DNA of 64,000 nt from Thalassotalea nanhaiensis. Its GTDB lineage: Bacteria; Pseudomonadota; Gammaproteobacteria; Enterobacterales; Alteromonadaceae. Shown piece after piece: positions 27,941-37,756 of this stretch. The stretch's first letter is position 1. Each line of letters starts with the position of its first letter. The notes under the pieces are model-generated. The model had not been told where the DNA came from. It did not search any database and saw nothing but the letters and a program-made list of their open reading frames with translations. Position numbers and translations under genes: made by a program. The DNA is taken from contig NZ_CP134146.1 in NCBI RefSeq assembly GCF_031583575.1, forward strand, positions 124,001-188,000, given 5' to 3'.

Positions 27941-29983
27941 ATGAAAACGTTATTTAAAATCGTTACCATAATCGCACTATTTACCAGCCCATCATTGCTG
28001 GCAAAAGAGGCGAGTGTTAAATCGCCTGATGGCAATCTGGTGTTTACGCTTTCAGATGCAAATGATGTTATTAAATATAAGGTGACATTTAATGGCGAAG
28101 AGGTTGTAGAACCGTCAAAACTTGGCTTAGTGTTTAAAGATGGCCCGTATTTAGATGGTGGTTTTGTCATTGATACGACTAAATCTACATCGGTAAACTC
28201 TACTTGGCAACAACCTTGGGGAGAGCAAAAAAACATTACTGATCATCATAATGAATTAGCGGTAACCTTAGTTGCCGAGCGAGCAACCGTTAATACGTTT
28301 ACGGTAAAGGTTAGGGTATTTAATGATGGTTTAGGTTTTCGCTATGAAGTGCCAAAACAGAATGGCTTAGACAAGGTTGAAATAACCAACGAACTCACCG
28401 AATTTGCTGTTAAAGACTTTAAAAGCTCTACCGCGTATTGGATCCCATCGCGCGAATTTAATCGTTATGAGTATGTCTATAACACTACAGAGTTTGAAGA
28501 CGTTAGCATCGCCCATACGCCGTTCACTTTCACCTTAGGCTCTGGTGTGCACATGAGCATTCATGAAGCCGCGCTTATTGATTATGCGGGTATGTCGGTG
28601 AATCAACGCCGACCTGGTGTTTTAAAAGCAGATTTAGCGCCGTGGTCAGACGGGATTTTAGTGAAAACAACAGCGGGTTTTACAACCCCATGGCGTACCA
28701 TTCAAGTCAGCAAAGATGCGGTTGGCCTATTAAATTCAAACTTAATTCTAAATTTAAACGAACCAAATAAACTTGGCGATGTAAGCTGGGTAGAGCCGGG
28801 TAAGTATGTAGGTATTTGGTGGGGCATGCATGTAAAAGAAACAACTTGGGGAAGTGGTGAAAATCACGGCGCAACCACCTCTGAAGTTAAACGTTATATG
28901 GACTTTGCCGCTAAATATAATTTTAAAGGAGTGCTCGTTGAAGGATGGAATGTTGGCTGGGATGGCGACTGGTTCTTTAATGGTGATGTCTTTAATTTCA
29001 CCAAAACTTATGATGATTTTGACATTAATGCGATAAGCGCACATGGTAAAAATGTTGGCGTAGAATTAATTGGTCATCATGAGACCTCAGGTAATGTAAC
29101 TAACTATCGTAAGCAAATGGGCGCGGCTTTTGACTTATATGAAAAGCATGGCGTAACGCAGGTGAAAACCGGCTACGTTGCTGATGGTGGAAACATCAAA
29201 CGTATCGATGAAAATGGCATTGCCCGTCATGAATGGCATGATGGTCAATTTATGGTAAATGAATATTTATATAATATTACCGAAGCGGCGAAACGTAATA
29301 TCAGCATTAACACTCACGAGCCTATAAAAGACACTGGTTTGCGCCGCACTTATCCTAACTGGATTTCACGTGAAGGCGCTCGTGGACAAGAGTTTAACGC
29401 TTGGGGAACTCCGCCTAATCCACCAGAACACGCGGCAATGTTGCCTTATACTCGAATGCTGGCTGGTCCAATGGATTTCACCCCGGGCATATTTAACATG
29501 GGCTTTAATGGTTTAGGTGCGGATACCAATCGACCACAAACTACACTGGCTAAGCAATTAGCCTTATATGTTGTCCTGTATAGCCCTATCCAAATGGCGG
29601 CAGATTTACCGCGTAATTACGAAGCTAACTTACCTGCATTTCAATTCATATTAGATGTACCAACTGATTGGGTTGAGTCAATTGCGGTTGCAGGTGAGGT
29701 TGGTGATTATGTTGCTTTTGCTCGTCAAGATAAGCATAGTGATGATTGGTATTTAGGTGCGTTGACTGATGAAGATAGCCGCACGATAGAGGTTAAATTA
29801 AACTTTTTGTCAGAAAATAAGCAATATATCGCCGAGATTTATCGTGACGGAAAAAATGCTGATTGGATTGATAATCCGTACGAAATGATTATTGAACAAA
29901 AAAATGTAAAACAAACAGATACGCTAACGTTACCGTTGGCAACCAGTGGCGGTGTTGCCATTCGCTTCAAAGCAGTTAAATAA
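27941..29983 (+). CDS. GH97 alpha-glucosidase (SusB-like)
   Basis: 680 aa with a signal peptide (MKTLFKIVTIIALFTSPSLLA). Typical GH97 order: an N-terminal beta-super-sandwich starting with SPDGNLVFTLS, the barrel with VLVEGWNVGWDGDW, HHETSGNVTNYRKQ, TGYVADGG, NTHEPIKDTGLRRTYPN and REGARGQEFNAW, then a small C-terminal beta domain. The glutamates in HHET, THEP and REGxRGQE agree with the inverting alpha-glucosidase (SusB) branch rather than the retaining galactosidase branch; this assignment rests on recalled family motifs. Periplasmic release of glucose from imported oligosaccharides is inferred. 23 bp after the pullulanase. Confidence 0.9.
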   Translation: MKTLFKIVTIIALFTSPSLLAKEASVKSPDGNLVFTLSDANDVIKYKVTFNGEEVVEPSKLGLVFKDGPYLDGGFVIDTTKSTSVNSTWQQPWGEQKNITDHHNELAVTLVAERATVNTFTVKVRVFNDGLGFRYEVPKQNGLDKVEITNELTEFAVKDFKSSTAYWIPSREFNRYEYVYNTTEFEDVSIAHTPFTFTLGSGVHMSIHEAALIDYAGMSVNQRRPGVLKADLAPWSDGILVKTTAGFTTPWRTIQVSKDAVGLLNSNLILNLNEPNKLGDVSWVEPGKYVGIWWGMHVKETTWGSGENHGATTSEVKRYMDFAAKYNFKGVLVEGWNVGWDGDWFFNGDVFNFTKTYDDFDINAISAHGKNVGVELIGHHETSGNVTNYRKQMGAAFDLYEKHGVTQVKTGYVADGGNIKRIDENGIARHEWHDGQFMVNEYLYNITEAAKRNISINTHEPIKDTGLRRTYPNWISREGARGQEFNAWGTPPNPPEHAAMLPYTRMLAGPMDFTPGIFNMGFNGLGADTNRPQTTLAKQLALYVVLYSPIQMAADLPRNYEANLPAFQFILDVPTDWVESIAVAGEVGDYVAFARQDKHSDDWYLGALTDEDSRTIEVKLNFLSENKQYIAEIYRDGKNADWIDNPYEMIIEQKNVKQTDTLTLPLATSGGVAIRFKAVK

Positions 29984-29996
29984 ATAAGAAACTATT

Positions 29997-31493
29997 ATGA
30001 GCAATCAAAAACCACAATTATCGTTCTGGCAAATATGGAATATGTGTTTTGGCTTTTTAGGCATCCAGTTTGGTTTTGCCCTGCAAAATGCCAATGTCAG
30101 TCGAATCTTTCAAACCCTTGGCGCTGAAATTGACGATATTCCTATTCTTTGGATTGCCGGCCCAATAACTGGCTTGATTGTACAACCGATAGTCGGTTAT
30201 TTCAGTGATAATACTTGGAATAAATTTGGTCGTCGTCGCCCATTCTTTTTTGCTGGCGCAATCTTAACGACTCTTGCACTTTTTGTTATGCCGAACTCTC
30301 CGGCGTTATGGATTGCGGCTGGGACATTGTGGATATTAGATGCGTCGATAAACATCACAATGGAACCATTTAGAGCTTTTGTAGGCGATAATTTACCCCA
30401 TGAGCAACGCACTACAGGCTTTGCCATGCAAAGCTTTTTCATTGGTATTGGCGCGATTGTAGCTTCTGCCATGCCGTACATGTTGGCGAACTGGTTTGGC
30501 GTTAACAACGTGGCACCTGCTGGTGAAATTGCTGAATCAGTAAAATATTCATTTTATTTCGGTGGCTTGGTATTACTGGCTTCGGTGCTATGGACTGTAT
30601 ATTCATCAAAAGAATATAGCCCAAAACAACTTGCTGATTTTGAAGCTGCCGAGCTGGGGGCTGCTAATGATAAGAGTACAGAAGATAGTGTTAGAGCTAA
30701 TTTAAACTATCAACAAAAAGGTTGGGTTTATTTAACTGTTGGTCTAATTTCTACTTTTGCGATTGTACAGTTTGCCTTAGATAAACAATTATATATTTTA
30801 TCAATCGGCTTCATTGTGTTTGCCTTGGTACAGTTTATTGTTGCTAAAATGCAATCATCAGGAAAAACCAGCAACGGTTTTTATGAAGTAATTGATGATC
30901 TATATCACATGCCAGAAACGATGAAAAAGTTGGCGGTAACCCAGTTTTTCTCATGGTTTGGTTTATTTGCCATGTGGATTTACACTACGTCTGCAGTAAC
31001 AAGCGTGCATTTTGGCTCTAACGACCCAACATCTACAGCCTATAATACTGGCGCTGATTGGGTTGGTGTTTTATTTGCGGCCTACAATGGTTTTGCCGCA
31101 CTAGCGGCTTTTGTTATTCCCGTTTTAGCCGCAAAGTATTCTCGTCAATGGGCACATTTTATCTGTTTATTCTGCGGTGCTGCGGGCCTAATTTCGATGG
31201 CATTTATTGAAAATCCTGATTTACTGTTAGTTTCAATGATAGGTGTTGGTATTGCCTGGGCGTCTATTTTATCTGTGCCATATTCATTGCTATCAAGTTC
31301 ATTACCAGCGAACAAAATGGGTGTATATATGGGGATTTTTAATTTCTTTATAGTTATCCCGCAAATTCTAGCAGCCAGTGTGTTAGGTTTATTTGTACGA
31401 GAATTATTTGCTGGTCAAAGTATTTATGCATTGGTACTTGGCGGTGCATTTATGATCATTTCTGCAATATCAGTGTTGCGCGTTAAAGATTAA
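29997..31493 (+). CDS. MFS maltose/oligosaccharide transporter (SLC45-like)
   Basis: 498 aa, about twelve membrane segments with a long cytoplasmic loop (around residues 210-240). Motifs WIAGPITGLIVQPIVGYFSD and FGRRRPFFFAG identify the SLC45/GPH-like sugar carriers used by Alteromonadales for maltose (often named MalT). It lies 13 bp after the GH97 gene, so the operon cuts glucan outside the inner membrane and imports the product. A small hairpin (31495-31510) follows the stop. Confidence 0.88.
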   Translation: MSNQKPQLSFWQIWNMCFGFLGIQFGFALQNANVSRIFQTLGAEIDDIPILWIAGPITGLIVQPIVGYFSDNTWNKFGRRRPFFFAGAILTTLALFVMPNSPALWIAAGTLWILDASINITMEPFRAFVGDNLPHEQRTTGFAMQSFFIGIGAIVASAMPYMLANWFGVNNVAPAGEIAESVKYSFYFGGLVLLASVLWTVYSSKEYSPKQLADFEAAELGAANDKSTEDSVRANLNYQQKGWVYLTVGLISTFAIVQFALDKQLYILSIGFIVFALVQFIVAKMQSSGKTSNGFYEVIDDLYHMPETMKKLAVTQFFSWFGLFAMWIYTTSAVTSVHFGSNDPTSTAYNTGADWVGVLFAAYNGFAALAAFVIPVLAAKYSRQWAHFICLFCGAAGLISMAFIENPDLLLVSMIGVGIAWASILSVPYSLLSSSLPANKMGVYMGIFNFFIVIPQILAASVLGLFVRELFAGQSIYALVLGGAFMIISAISVLRVKD

Positions 31494-31633
31494 TCGTAAA
31501 TCTGTTTACGTTTGTATACGCAATTAAAGGAATGCCGGTTAACTAGGATGTTAATCGGTATATAACTTTCCTATACATTAGATAATTGTTACGTTACTAT
31601 TTTTTATATTAATTACCAAAATAGAACTTTGTA

Positions 31634-32650
31634 GTGAAAGCAACTTCATTTGACATCGCCTATCGTGCCGGAGTTTCCCAGTCTACTGTTTCTCGTGCTT
31701 TGAGAAATAGCCCGCTGGTTAATGAAGAAACTCGCCTAAAAGTTCAGGCTATTGCGAAAGAATTAAATTATAAAGTAGATAAAAATGCCCGTAATTTACG
31801 TTCTCAACAAAGTAATACAATCGCGCTTTTACTGTTCGAAGATTCTACCTCTGATGATTCCCAAATAAATCCGTTCTTCCTATCTATGCTTGGCAGTATA
31901 ACCCGTGCGTGTGCCAATAAAGGTTATGATTTACTCGTGTCTTTTCAGCAAATGGACAATGACTGGCACGCCGAATTCGAAGACACCAACAAAGCTGATG
32001 GTATTATTTTATTAGGTTATGGTGACTACGTTGAGTATAAGAAAAAATTGGTACAACTGCATGAACAAGGCACACATTTTGTTCGCTGGGGCGCTGAAGT
32101 AAAAGACATGCAAGTTGCTACATTAGGCTGTGATAATATTCATGGTGGCATGCAATTAACGCAACACCTTATACATAAAGGTCGTCAGCAATGTGCTTTT
32201 ATTGGTACGGCGTCACGACATGCACCAGAATTTAATGATCGCTATAAAGGCCATGTGAAAGCATTAAAAAAAGCAGGCATAAATGTTGATAAAACCTTAC
32301 AGGTCGATGCGATGTATACTGAAGAAGCTGGATATCTGGCAACAAAAGCCTTGTTAACCCAAGGCAAAAAATTCGATTCTTTATTTGGTGCTTGCGATCT
32401 TATTGCTGTAGGTGCTATTCGCGCACTTAAAGAACATGGTTTGAAAATTCCTGATGATGTAGCCGTTGTTGGCTTTGACGACATTCCTATGGCTAACTTT
32501 ATCAATCCCCCTTTAACCACTGCCAAACAAGACACCATGCTTGCCGGGCAACTTTTGGTTGATAACTTATTAAACCTTATAGGTGGTGAAGAGCCAAACA
32601 CCATGTTGATACCGAGCCAATTAATAGAACGCGGCTCTACAAACATTTAA
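31634..32650 (+). CDS. LacI-family transcriptional regulator of the glucan locus
   Basis: 338 aa from GTG 31634 (no ATG fits; little ribosome-site signal). N-terminal LacI helix-turn-helix: SFDIAYRAGVSQSTVSRALR, hinge helix NARNLRSQQSNTIAL, then a periplasmic-binding-protein-like ligand domain ending with VVGFDDIPMANFINPPLTT, the usual LacI/PurR C-terminal signature. Position after the pullulanase-GH97-MFS genes and the shared TACGTA palindromes make it the likely regulator of this locus and of the glg operon. The effector is probably a malto-oligosaccharide (inference). A half-matching site (31503-31525) may give autoregulation. Confidence 0.9.
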   Translation: MKATSFDIAYRAGVSQSTVSRALRNSPLVNEETRLKVQAIAKELNYKVDKNARNLRSQQSNTIALLLFEDSTSDDSQINPFFLSMLGSITRACANKGYDLLVSFQQMDNDWHAEFEDTNKADGIILLGYGDYVEYKKKLVQLHEQGTHFVRWGAEVKDMQVATLGCDNIHGGMQLTQHLIHKGRQQCAFIGTASRHAPEFNDRYKGHVKALKKAGINVDKTLQVDAMYTEEAGYLATKALLTQGKKFDSLFGACDLIAVGAIRALKEHGLKIPDDVAVVGFDDIPMANFINPPLTTAKQDTMLAGQLLVDNLLNLIGGEEPNTMLIPSQLIERGSTNI

Positions 32651-32741
32651 TTCCTCTATTGCTGTGTTGGGTTAATTTAATGTTGCTTGCCTTAGATCGT
32701 ACTGTTAAATTAGACCTATAACTTGTTTAATTTGCAGTACT

Positions 32742-33374
32742 ATGAACAAATCTTTTCATAATTATTTTATTTACTTACTGGCGTTTAGCAGTGGCTTTTC
32801 CATTATGGGCATTGAGTTACTTGGTGGACGCATCTTAGCGCCATATTTTGGTTCAAGCGTACACGTATGGGGCAGCATCATTACTGTCTTTATGTTGTCA
32901 TTATCATTTGGCTACTTGCTCGGTGGGCGGTTATCGTTAACCAACCCTTCCTTAAAACGATATGGCAGCATATTCCTATTTGCCGGCATTACATTATTGC
33001 CCATAGCGTATTTTGCTACGCCAATGTTAGAGCTTGTTTTTGATAATATTGAAGACAGTCGATATGGCTCTTTAGTGGCATCTATGATGTTGTTTTTCAT
33101 TCCTACAATTATTTTAGGAATGATTTCCCCTTACTCAGTAAGACTGTTAGTAACAAGCCAAGATGAAAGTGGTCATGTTGCTGGCGTATTGTATTTTGTA
33201 TCAACCCTTGGCTCTGCACTTGGAACTTTAGCAACATCGTTTTATTTAGTGCTTTGGTTCGAAGTTAATACCATCATTTTAAGCTACTGTTTTCTGTTGA
33301 TGGTACTTGGAATATTGGCGATTTGTTTTTATAAAATGGAATTAAAAGATGCGCAAGTTCAAATTCAAGCATAA
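32742..33374 (+). CDS. Membrane half of a split spermidine-synthase-like protein
   Basis: 210 aa with about six membrane helices. The opening FSSGFSIMGIELLGGRILAPYFGSS is the hallmark of the integral-membrane domain that is elsewhere fused to a spermidine-synthase-like domain in one long protein. Here the second half is a separate gene that starts 26 bp inside this one in another frame, so the two are coupled. Role unknown; fused homologues are annotated only as polyamine-synthase-like. Confidence 0.8.
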   Translation: MNKSFHNYFIYLLAFSSGFSIMGIELLGGRILAPYFGSSVHVWGSIITVFMLSLSFGYLLGGRLSLTNPSLKRYGSIFLFAGITLLPIAYFATPMLELVFDNIEDSRYGSLVASMMLFFIPTIILGMISPYSVRLLVTSQDESGHVAGVLYFVSTLGSALGTLATSFYLVLWFEVNTIILSYCFLLMVLGILAICFYKMELKDAQVQIQA

Positions 33375-34242
33375 GACTTTATGCCTATTGGCGATTGGTT
33401 TTATATTACCGTTTAGCACTCAGGCGCAAGTGATAAAAGAAGAGCGTTCTTTATATAGAAACATAATTGTTGAAGATAAAGGTGACATCCGCTGTTTAAA
33501 GTTTTCAGTTAAACGGTTGAAATCAAGCCAATCATGCGTAGATAAAACTAACCCTCAGGCATTGGTGTTTGATTACACCAAGTATGTAATGTCTTCATTG
33601 CTTTTTAATCCATCACCGAAAAGGGTGCTGATTATAGGCCTAGGTGGCGGCACGCTTTCCAATAGCTTATTAGAACTGTTTCCAGATGTAGAAATAGATA
33701 ATGTTGAAATTGATCCTGCAGTCGTAAGGGTTGCTCGACAATATTTTGACTTTAAAACCACCGATAATGTTAAAAGCCATACTCAAGATGGTCGTATTTT
33801 TATTAAACGGGCAAAGCGCAAAAGCCAAGAATATGACTTGATCATTCTTGATGCGTTTAATGGAGAATATATTCCGGAACATTTGTTAACGAAAGAGTTT
33901 TTAGAAGAAACGGAAAGTTTGCTTGCTGATAATGGGGTATTGGTCGCTAATACCTTTTCTAGCAGTAAGCTTTATCATCATGAAACTGCCACATACCATG
34001 CGGTATTTGGTGACTTTTACTCGTTGCAAAAAGGCTATAATCAAGGCAACCGAGTAATTATGGTCCCGAAAATCAAGCCGACCAATGACGAGTTATCAGC
34101 AAGGTTAATTGAGCTAGAGCCCAGATTGGCAGCCTATAATATTAAACTGATGAATATGTTGGCATTTTTGGAAATTGAGAAACTACCAGAAGAAGAATAT
34201 AAAGTATTAACCGATCAATATTCGCCTGCTAACTTATTATAA
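33349..34242 (+). CDS. Spermidine-synthase-like protein with an N-terminal signal sequence
   Basis: 297 aa. The Rossmann domain has the SpeE-type motifs VLIIGLGGGTLSNSL, VEIDPAVVRVA, HTQDGRIF and YDLIILDAFNGEYIPEHLLT. Before it comes a basic start and hydrophobic stretch (residues 8-26, ending STQAQ) that looks like a signal peptide or membrane anchor, unusual for a SAM-using enzyme. The overlapping upstream gene supplies six membrane helices, so the segment may instead be the last helix of what was once one protein. Whether it makes polyamines is uncertain. Confidence 0.8.
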   Translation: MRKFKFKHKTLCLLAIGFILPFSTQAQVIKEERSLYRNIIVEDKGDIRCLKFSVKRLKSSQSCVDKTNPQALVFDYTKYVMSSLLFNPSPKRVLIIGLGGGTLSNSLLELFPDVEIDNVEIDPAVVRVARQYFDFKTTDNVKSHTQDGRIFIKRAKRKSQEYDLIILDAFNGEYIPEHLLTKEFLEETESLLADNGVLVANTFSSSKLYHHETATYHAVFGDFYSLQKGYNQGNRVIMVPKIKPTNDELSARLIELEPRLAAYNIKLMNMLAFLEIEKLPEEEYKVLTDQYSPANLL

Positions 34243-34263
34243 TAAGGGTACTAGTTGTAGTTT

Positions 34264-35064
34264 TTAAAACTTAAAATCACCACCAATGGTGAAGACCTCA
34301 TGCTCTTCACCATTTATTTCAAACACTTGCATTTCAGACTTTAAAATAAAGCTCTCATAATCATATTTAAAGCCAATACCGTAAAACATATCGGTACCAC
34401 CATCTAAGTCAGAGTTCATGCCAGGTTGACCATAAACAGGACGCTGGTTGGCACTTAGTTCATTTGCCTGGCTTTCTTCAATTTCCCAGTTGTTCACGCC
34501 AACTTTGGCAAATAATGATGATTTTTCGGTGAGTGGCACAAAGCCTATAATATTAATCATCATGGCAGATGAGTCTGCACTGTCTCTAAAGCGAACTTCG
34601 CTAGCTTCATCCATAACGGCATCTTGACCCTTATGGGCGCCTTTTAGGTTGGCGTAATCAGCCTCCAGTCCCCAGTAAGGATTGAACTGTAATGCATCAA
34701 TTGCTTTTTCTTCCTCGCTTCGATTATTCAAAGCAAAAATATTTCTTTGGTTTTTAAAATATCGATTATGGCGAAGATAACTAATTTTCTGAACTGACAA
34801 TACTTTATCAATATCAGTCTTTATTGTTGGCGGTTGTTCGCTTGATGTTTCACCATCTACAACATCCTCACTCGCGTCATCTACGCTGCTGTATTGTTGT
34901 TCCTCAGTAACCTTGGCAAGGTCATTAGTTTTTGCCGCTTGAGGTTTAGTTGTTTGCTTTACAGTTATTTCTTTTGTTTCATTGTTAGGAAAATCAGGCA
35001 TAAAAAATAGCACTATAACAGCGACAAAAGCCAATGATGCTATGAGTATTAACGTTTTTCTCAT
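34264..35064 (-). CDS. Hypothetical protein, N-terminal anchor and beta-barrel-like C-terminus
   Basis: 266 aa, not recognised. An N-terminal hydrophobic segment (residues 5-23) is followed by a long acidic, Thr/Ser/Glu-rich low-complexity stretch (about 26-90). The C-terminal half alternates polar and hydrophobic residues (SLFAKVGVNNW, DMFYGIGFKYDYE, FILKSEMQVFEI) and ends in GGDFKF with terminal Phe, like outer-membrane beta-barrel proteins of the OmpA-like type, but it is short for a full barrel. It converges with the spermidine-synthase-like gene. Confidence 0.65.
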   Translation of the reverse strand: MRKTLILIASLAFVAVIVLFFMPDFPNNETKEITVKQTTKPQAAKTNDLAKVTEEQQYSSVDDASEDVVDGETSSEQPPTIKTDIDKVLSVQKISYLRHNRYFKNQRNIFALNNRSEEEKAIDALQFNPYWGLEADYANLKGAHKGQDAVMDEASEVRFRDSADSSAMMINIIGFVPLTEKSSLFAKVGVNNWEIEESQANELSANQRPVYGQPGMNSDLDGGTDMFYGIGFKYDYESFILKSEMQVFEINGEEHEVFTIGGDFKF

Positions 35065-35243
35065 TAGTGTTCCCAGAATTAATAAACTTATTCAATATTA
35101 TTTTTTTACTGTTGTTAGTTTAAGTATAGTTAGCATTTTCGGATGATAGTAGAGTAACTATGTTTTAGTTTGTTAATTCCATCTGTTGTTGTTTATCTTT
35201 TGCTAAACTAATTGATAATAAATTAGTTTCACTAGGATTTCCT

Positions 35244-35660
35244 TTGACGAAAATTCAACAAACCTTGAATATTAGTGCGCTTAAAACGGCGGCGAAAACA
35301 GCTTATAGCAATGCCTATGCACCCTATAGTAAGTTTTACGTGGGAGCTGCAGCCTTAACAAAGTCTGGCAACATAGTAAGCGGTTGTAATGTTGAGAATG
35401 CCTCTTATGGTTTAACTGTTTGCGCGGAACGAAATTGTATTGCTCAAGCTGTTATCAATGGTGAGCATGAGTTTCAAACCTTAGTCATTTATACCGAACA
35501 AGAAAAACTAACCCCACCTTGTGGCGCATGTCGGCAAGTGATAGCTGAATTTTTAGAGCAATCGGCAATAGTCACCGCCGTAAATCACCTCGATCACCAA
35601 ATAAGCTGGACCGTTAAACAGTTACTTCCCGATGCGTTCACTCCAAAAGATTTAGAATAG
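35244..35660 (+). CDS. cdd: Cytidine deaminase
   Basis: 138 aa, the short tetrameric class. Deaminates cytidine and deoxycytidine to uridine and deoxyuridine. Zinc site and catalytic Glu in VCAERNCI and PPCGACRQV, with substrate motif GCNVENASYG. Start is TTG 35244 with AGGA six bases upstream. It is eight bases upstream of deoA, forming a pyrimidine deoxynucleoside salvage pair. Confidence 0.95.
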   Translation: MTKIQQTLNISALKTAAKTAYSNAYAPYSKFYVGAAALTKSGNIVSGCNVENASYGLTVCAERNCIAQAVINGEHEFQTLVIYTEQEKLTPPCGACRQVIAEFLEQSAIVTAVNHLDHQISWTVKQLLPDAFTPKDLE

Positions 35661-35668
35661 GAACAAAT

Positions 35669-36997
35669 ATGATCCTTCCGCAGGAAATTATTCGTAATAA
35701 ACGTGATGGCAGAGTCTTATCTAATACTGATATTCAAGGGTTTGTCACTGGTCTAGTCGATGGTAGTTTTAATGACGCGCAAGTAGGCGCAATGGCCATG
35801 GCTATCGTACAACAAGGCATGAATGTTGATGAAACGGTCGCCTTAACATTGCAAATGATGGATTCTGGCGATGTGCTTGCTTGGCCTGAGTTGGATGGAC
35901 CTATCGTTGATAAACACTCTACGGGCGGCGTTGGTGACAAGGTTAGTTTTATGCTTGCAGCTATTGTTGCTGCAAATGGTGCTTATGTACCAATGATTTC
36001 TGGGCGAGGGTTAGGGCATACAGGTGGCACAGTAGATAAGTTGGAAAGCATTAGTGGCTTTAACGTACAGCCAACTACCGCGCAATTTAAGCAAATAGTA
36101 AAAGATGTTGGTATGGCCATTATAGGGCAAACAAGTAATATTGCTCCTGCTGACAAACGGTTATATTCCATTCGAGATATTACTGCAACGGTTGAATCAG
36201 TACCGCTAATTACCGCGTCAATTTTATCTAAGAAACTGTCTGCTGGTCTTAATGCTCTGGTAATGGACGTTAAAGTAGGAAATGGCGCGATGATGCAAGA
36301 CATGCAGGCCTCAAAAGAGTTGGCACAAAGTATCGTAAATGTCGCCAATGGTGCTGGTGTGAAAACCCAGGCGATTATTACCGACATGAATCAAGTGCTA
36401 GGAAATACCGCAGGTAATGCTCTGGAAATCAAAGAAACGCTGGATTACTTAAGTGGCGAATATTTAGACCCTAGACTGCATGAAGTGGTTAATGCATTAG
36501 CATGTGCAATGTTAATTGATGCAAATATTGCAACAGATACTGCACGTGCCACACAACTGGTGAAAGAGGTCTTAAATAATGGCAAGGCTGCAGAGGTATT
36601 TGCCAAAATGATCGCACAGATGGGCGGACCAAGTGACTTGTTTGATGCACCAGATAAATACATGCCGACAGCAAATATGATTACAGATATAAAAGCGCCA
36701 AAAACAGGTGTTATCAGTGCGATGCAAACCCGTGATATAGGCATGGCTGTTGTGACTATGGGCGGTGGGCGTTTATCAAATGAGCAAGAAATAGATCATA
36801 GTGTTGGTTTTGATCAAATTACACCTGTTGGCGGTAAAGTGACTGTCGGTGATGTTATTGCCCGAGTTCATGCTAATTCAGCTGAAAGCTTAGCTGTAGC
36901 TAAAGGTAGCTATCTAAATTCAGTACACATTAGCGATGAGATGAATGAATTTAATCCAGTGGTATATGAAACTATTGCGGAAAATAATAAGGCTTAG
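35669..36997 (+). CDS. deoA: Thymidine phosphorylase
   Basis: 442 aa (E. coli DeoA 440). Cleaves thymidine and deoxyuridine with phosphate to base plus deoxyribose-1-phosphate. Family signatures: IIRNKRDGRVLS at the N-terminus, DKHSTGGVGDKVS phosphate loop, GRGLGHTGGTVDKLES and LSKKLSAGLNALVMDVKVG. AGGA stands five to six bases before the ATG. With cdd it feeds deoxyribose-1-phosphate into central metabolism; deoC and deoD are not in the window. Confidence 0.96.
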   Translation: MILPQEIIRNKRDGRVLSNTDIQGFVTGLVDGSFNDAQVGAMAMAIVQQGMNVDETVALTLQMMDSGDVLAWPELDGPIVDKHSTGGVGDKVSFMLAAIVAANGAYVPMISGRGLGHTGGTVDKLESISGFNVQPTTAQFKQIVKDVGMAIIGQTSNIAPADKRLYSIRDITATVESVPLITASILSKKLSAGLNALVMDVKVGNGAMMQDMQASKELAQSIVNVANGAGVKTQAIITDMNQVLGNTAGNALEIKETLDYLSGEYLDPRLHEVVNALACAMLIDANIATDTARATQLVKEVLNNGKAAEVFAKMIAQMGGPSDLFDAPDKYMPTANMITDIKAPKTGVISAMQTRDIGMAVVTMGGGRLSNEQEIDHSVGFDQITPVGGKVTVGDVIARVHANSAESLAVAKGSYLNSVHISDEMNEFNPVVYETIAENNKA

Positions 36998-37016
36998 TAA
37001 ATCAGCCTTATCTTAT

Positions 37017-37643
37017 TTATTTAGCCAATCTTGCAGCATGTAATAATAATTCTGGTGCCAAGCGAGTTTTATAATTTGGATTAACGTATTGAAATTGCAC
37101 TAATCCGTTCGCGTCTATAACGTAAACTGCAGGTGCCGGCAGTACTAAACGCTCTTCTCCAGCAGCATTCTTTTGCAATGGATTCTGTAAATTCATTTTC
37201 GCTAAATAGCGGTCAGTTACCTTTTGTGAGGCAAAAAACGCTAAACCAAACGTTTGGCTTACGGTGCTATTGTAATCAGATAACAGTTGATAGCTTAGCT
37301 TTTTATCTTTAATACTTTTTTGTAAATCAGTTGGTGAATCAGTGGATATACCTACCAGCTGAAAGCCTAGCTCTTTTAGGTCGTTTTCAATAGCCTGTAA
37401 TTGTCCCATTTGTACGTTACAAAATGGGCACCAACCGCCACGATAAAAAAATAGAACGGTAGGTTTGCCTTTGACTAAATCAGCTAAGTCTACTTGTTCA
37501 TTATCAAGGGTGGTTGTAACCGCGCTGGGAACTGATTGTCCAGGCAGCAAAGGTGATACTAGATCTTGCGTCTCTGCAATGGGTTTTGCAGCCACGTTCA
37601 GACTTAACATTAAAAACGCTAAAACGGTTATTATTTTTTGCAC
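37017..37643 (-). CDS. Exported AhpC/TSA-family peroxiredoxin-like protein
   Basis: 208 aa with a signal peptide (MQKIITVLAFLMLSLNVAA). Thioredoxin-fold core with FFYRGGWCPFCNVQMGQL, i.e. a CxxC pair where the peroxidatic cysteine of AhpC-type enzymes lies, suggesting a redox partner or disulfide role rather than a classical peroxiredoxin. Start is GTG 37643 (no ATG fits). Convergent with deoA and divergent to the Kef-type antiporter gene. Confidence 0.85.
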   Translation of the reverse strand: MQKIITVLAFLMLSLNVAAKPIAETQDLVSPLLPGQSVPSAVTTTLDNEQVDLADLVKGKPTVLFFYRGGWCPFCNVQMGQLQAIENDLKELGFQLVGISTDSPTDLQKSIKDKKLSYQLLSDYNSTVSQTFGLAFFASQKVTDRYLAKMNLQNPLQKNAAGEERLVLPAPAVYVIDANGLVQFQYVNPNYKTRLAPELLLHAARLAK

Positions 37644-37756
37644 AGTAGATTATCTCATTATTTAATTATGTTATTCTGATAGACCAAGGATATTGGAAAA
37701 ATATTTCCTAAAAATAGATATTATATACTTGTTACCATTCATAAATAGGATTATTG

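Noticed and set aside
31503-31525. Autoregulatory operator of the LacI-type gene
   Set aside because: TGTTTACGTTTGTA and the neighbouring GTATACGCA match the motif only in part; too weak to list as a site.
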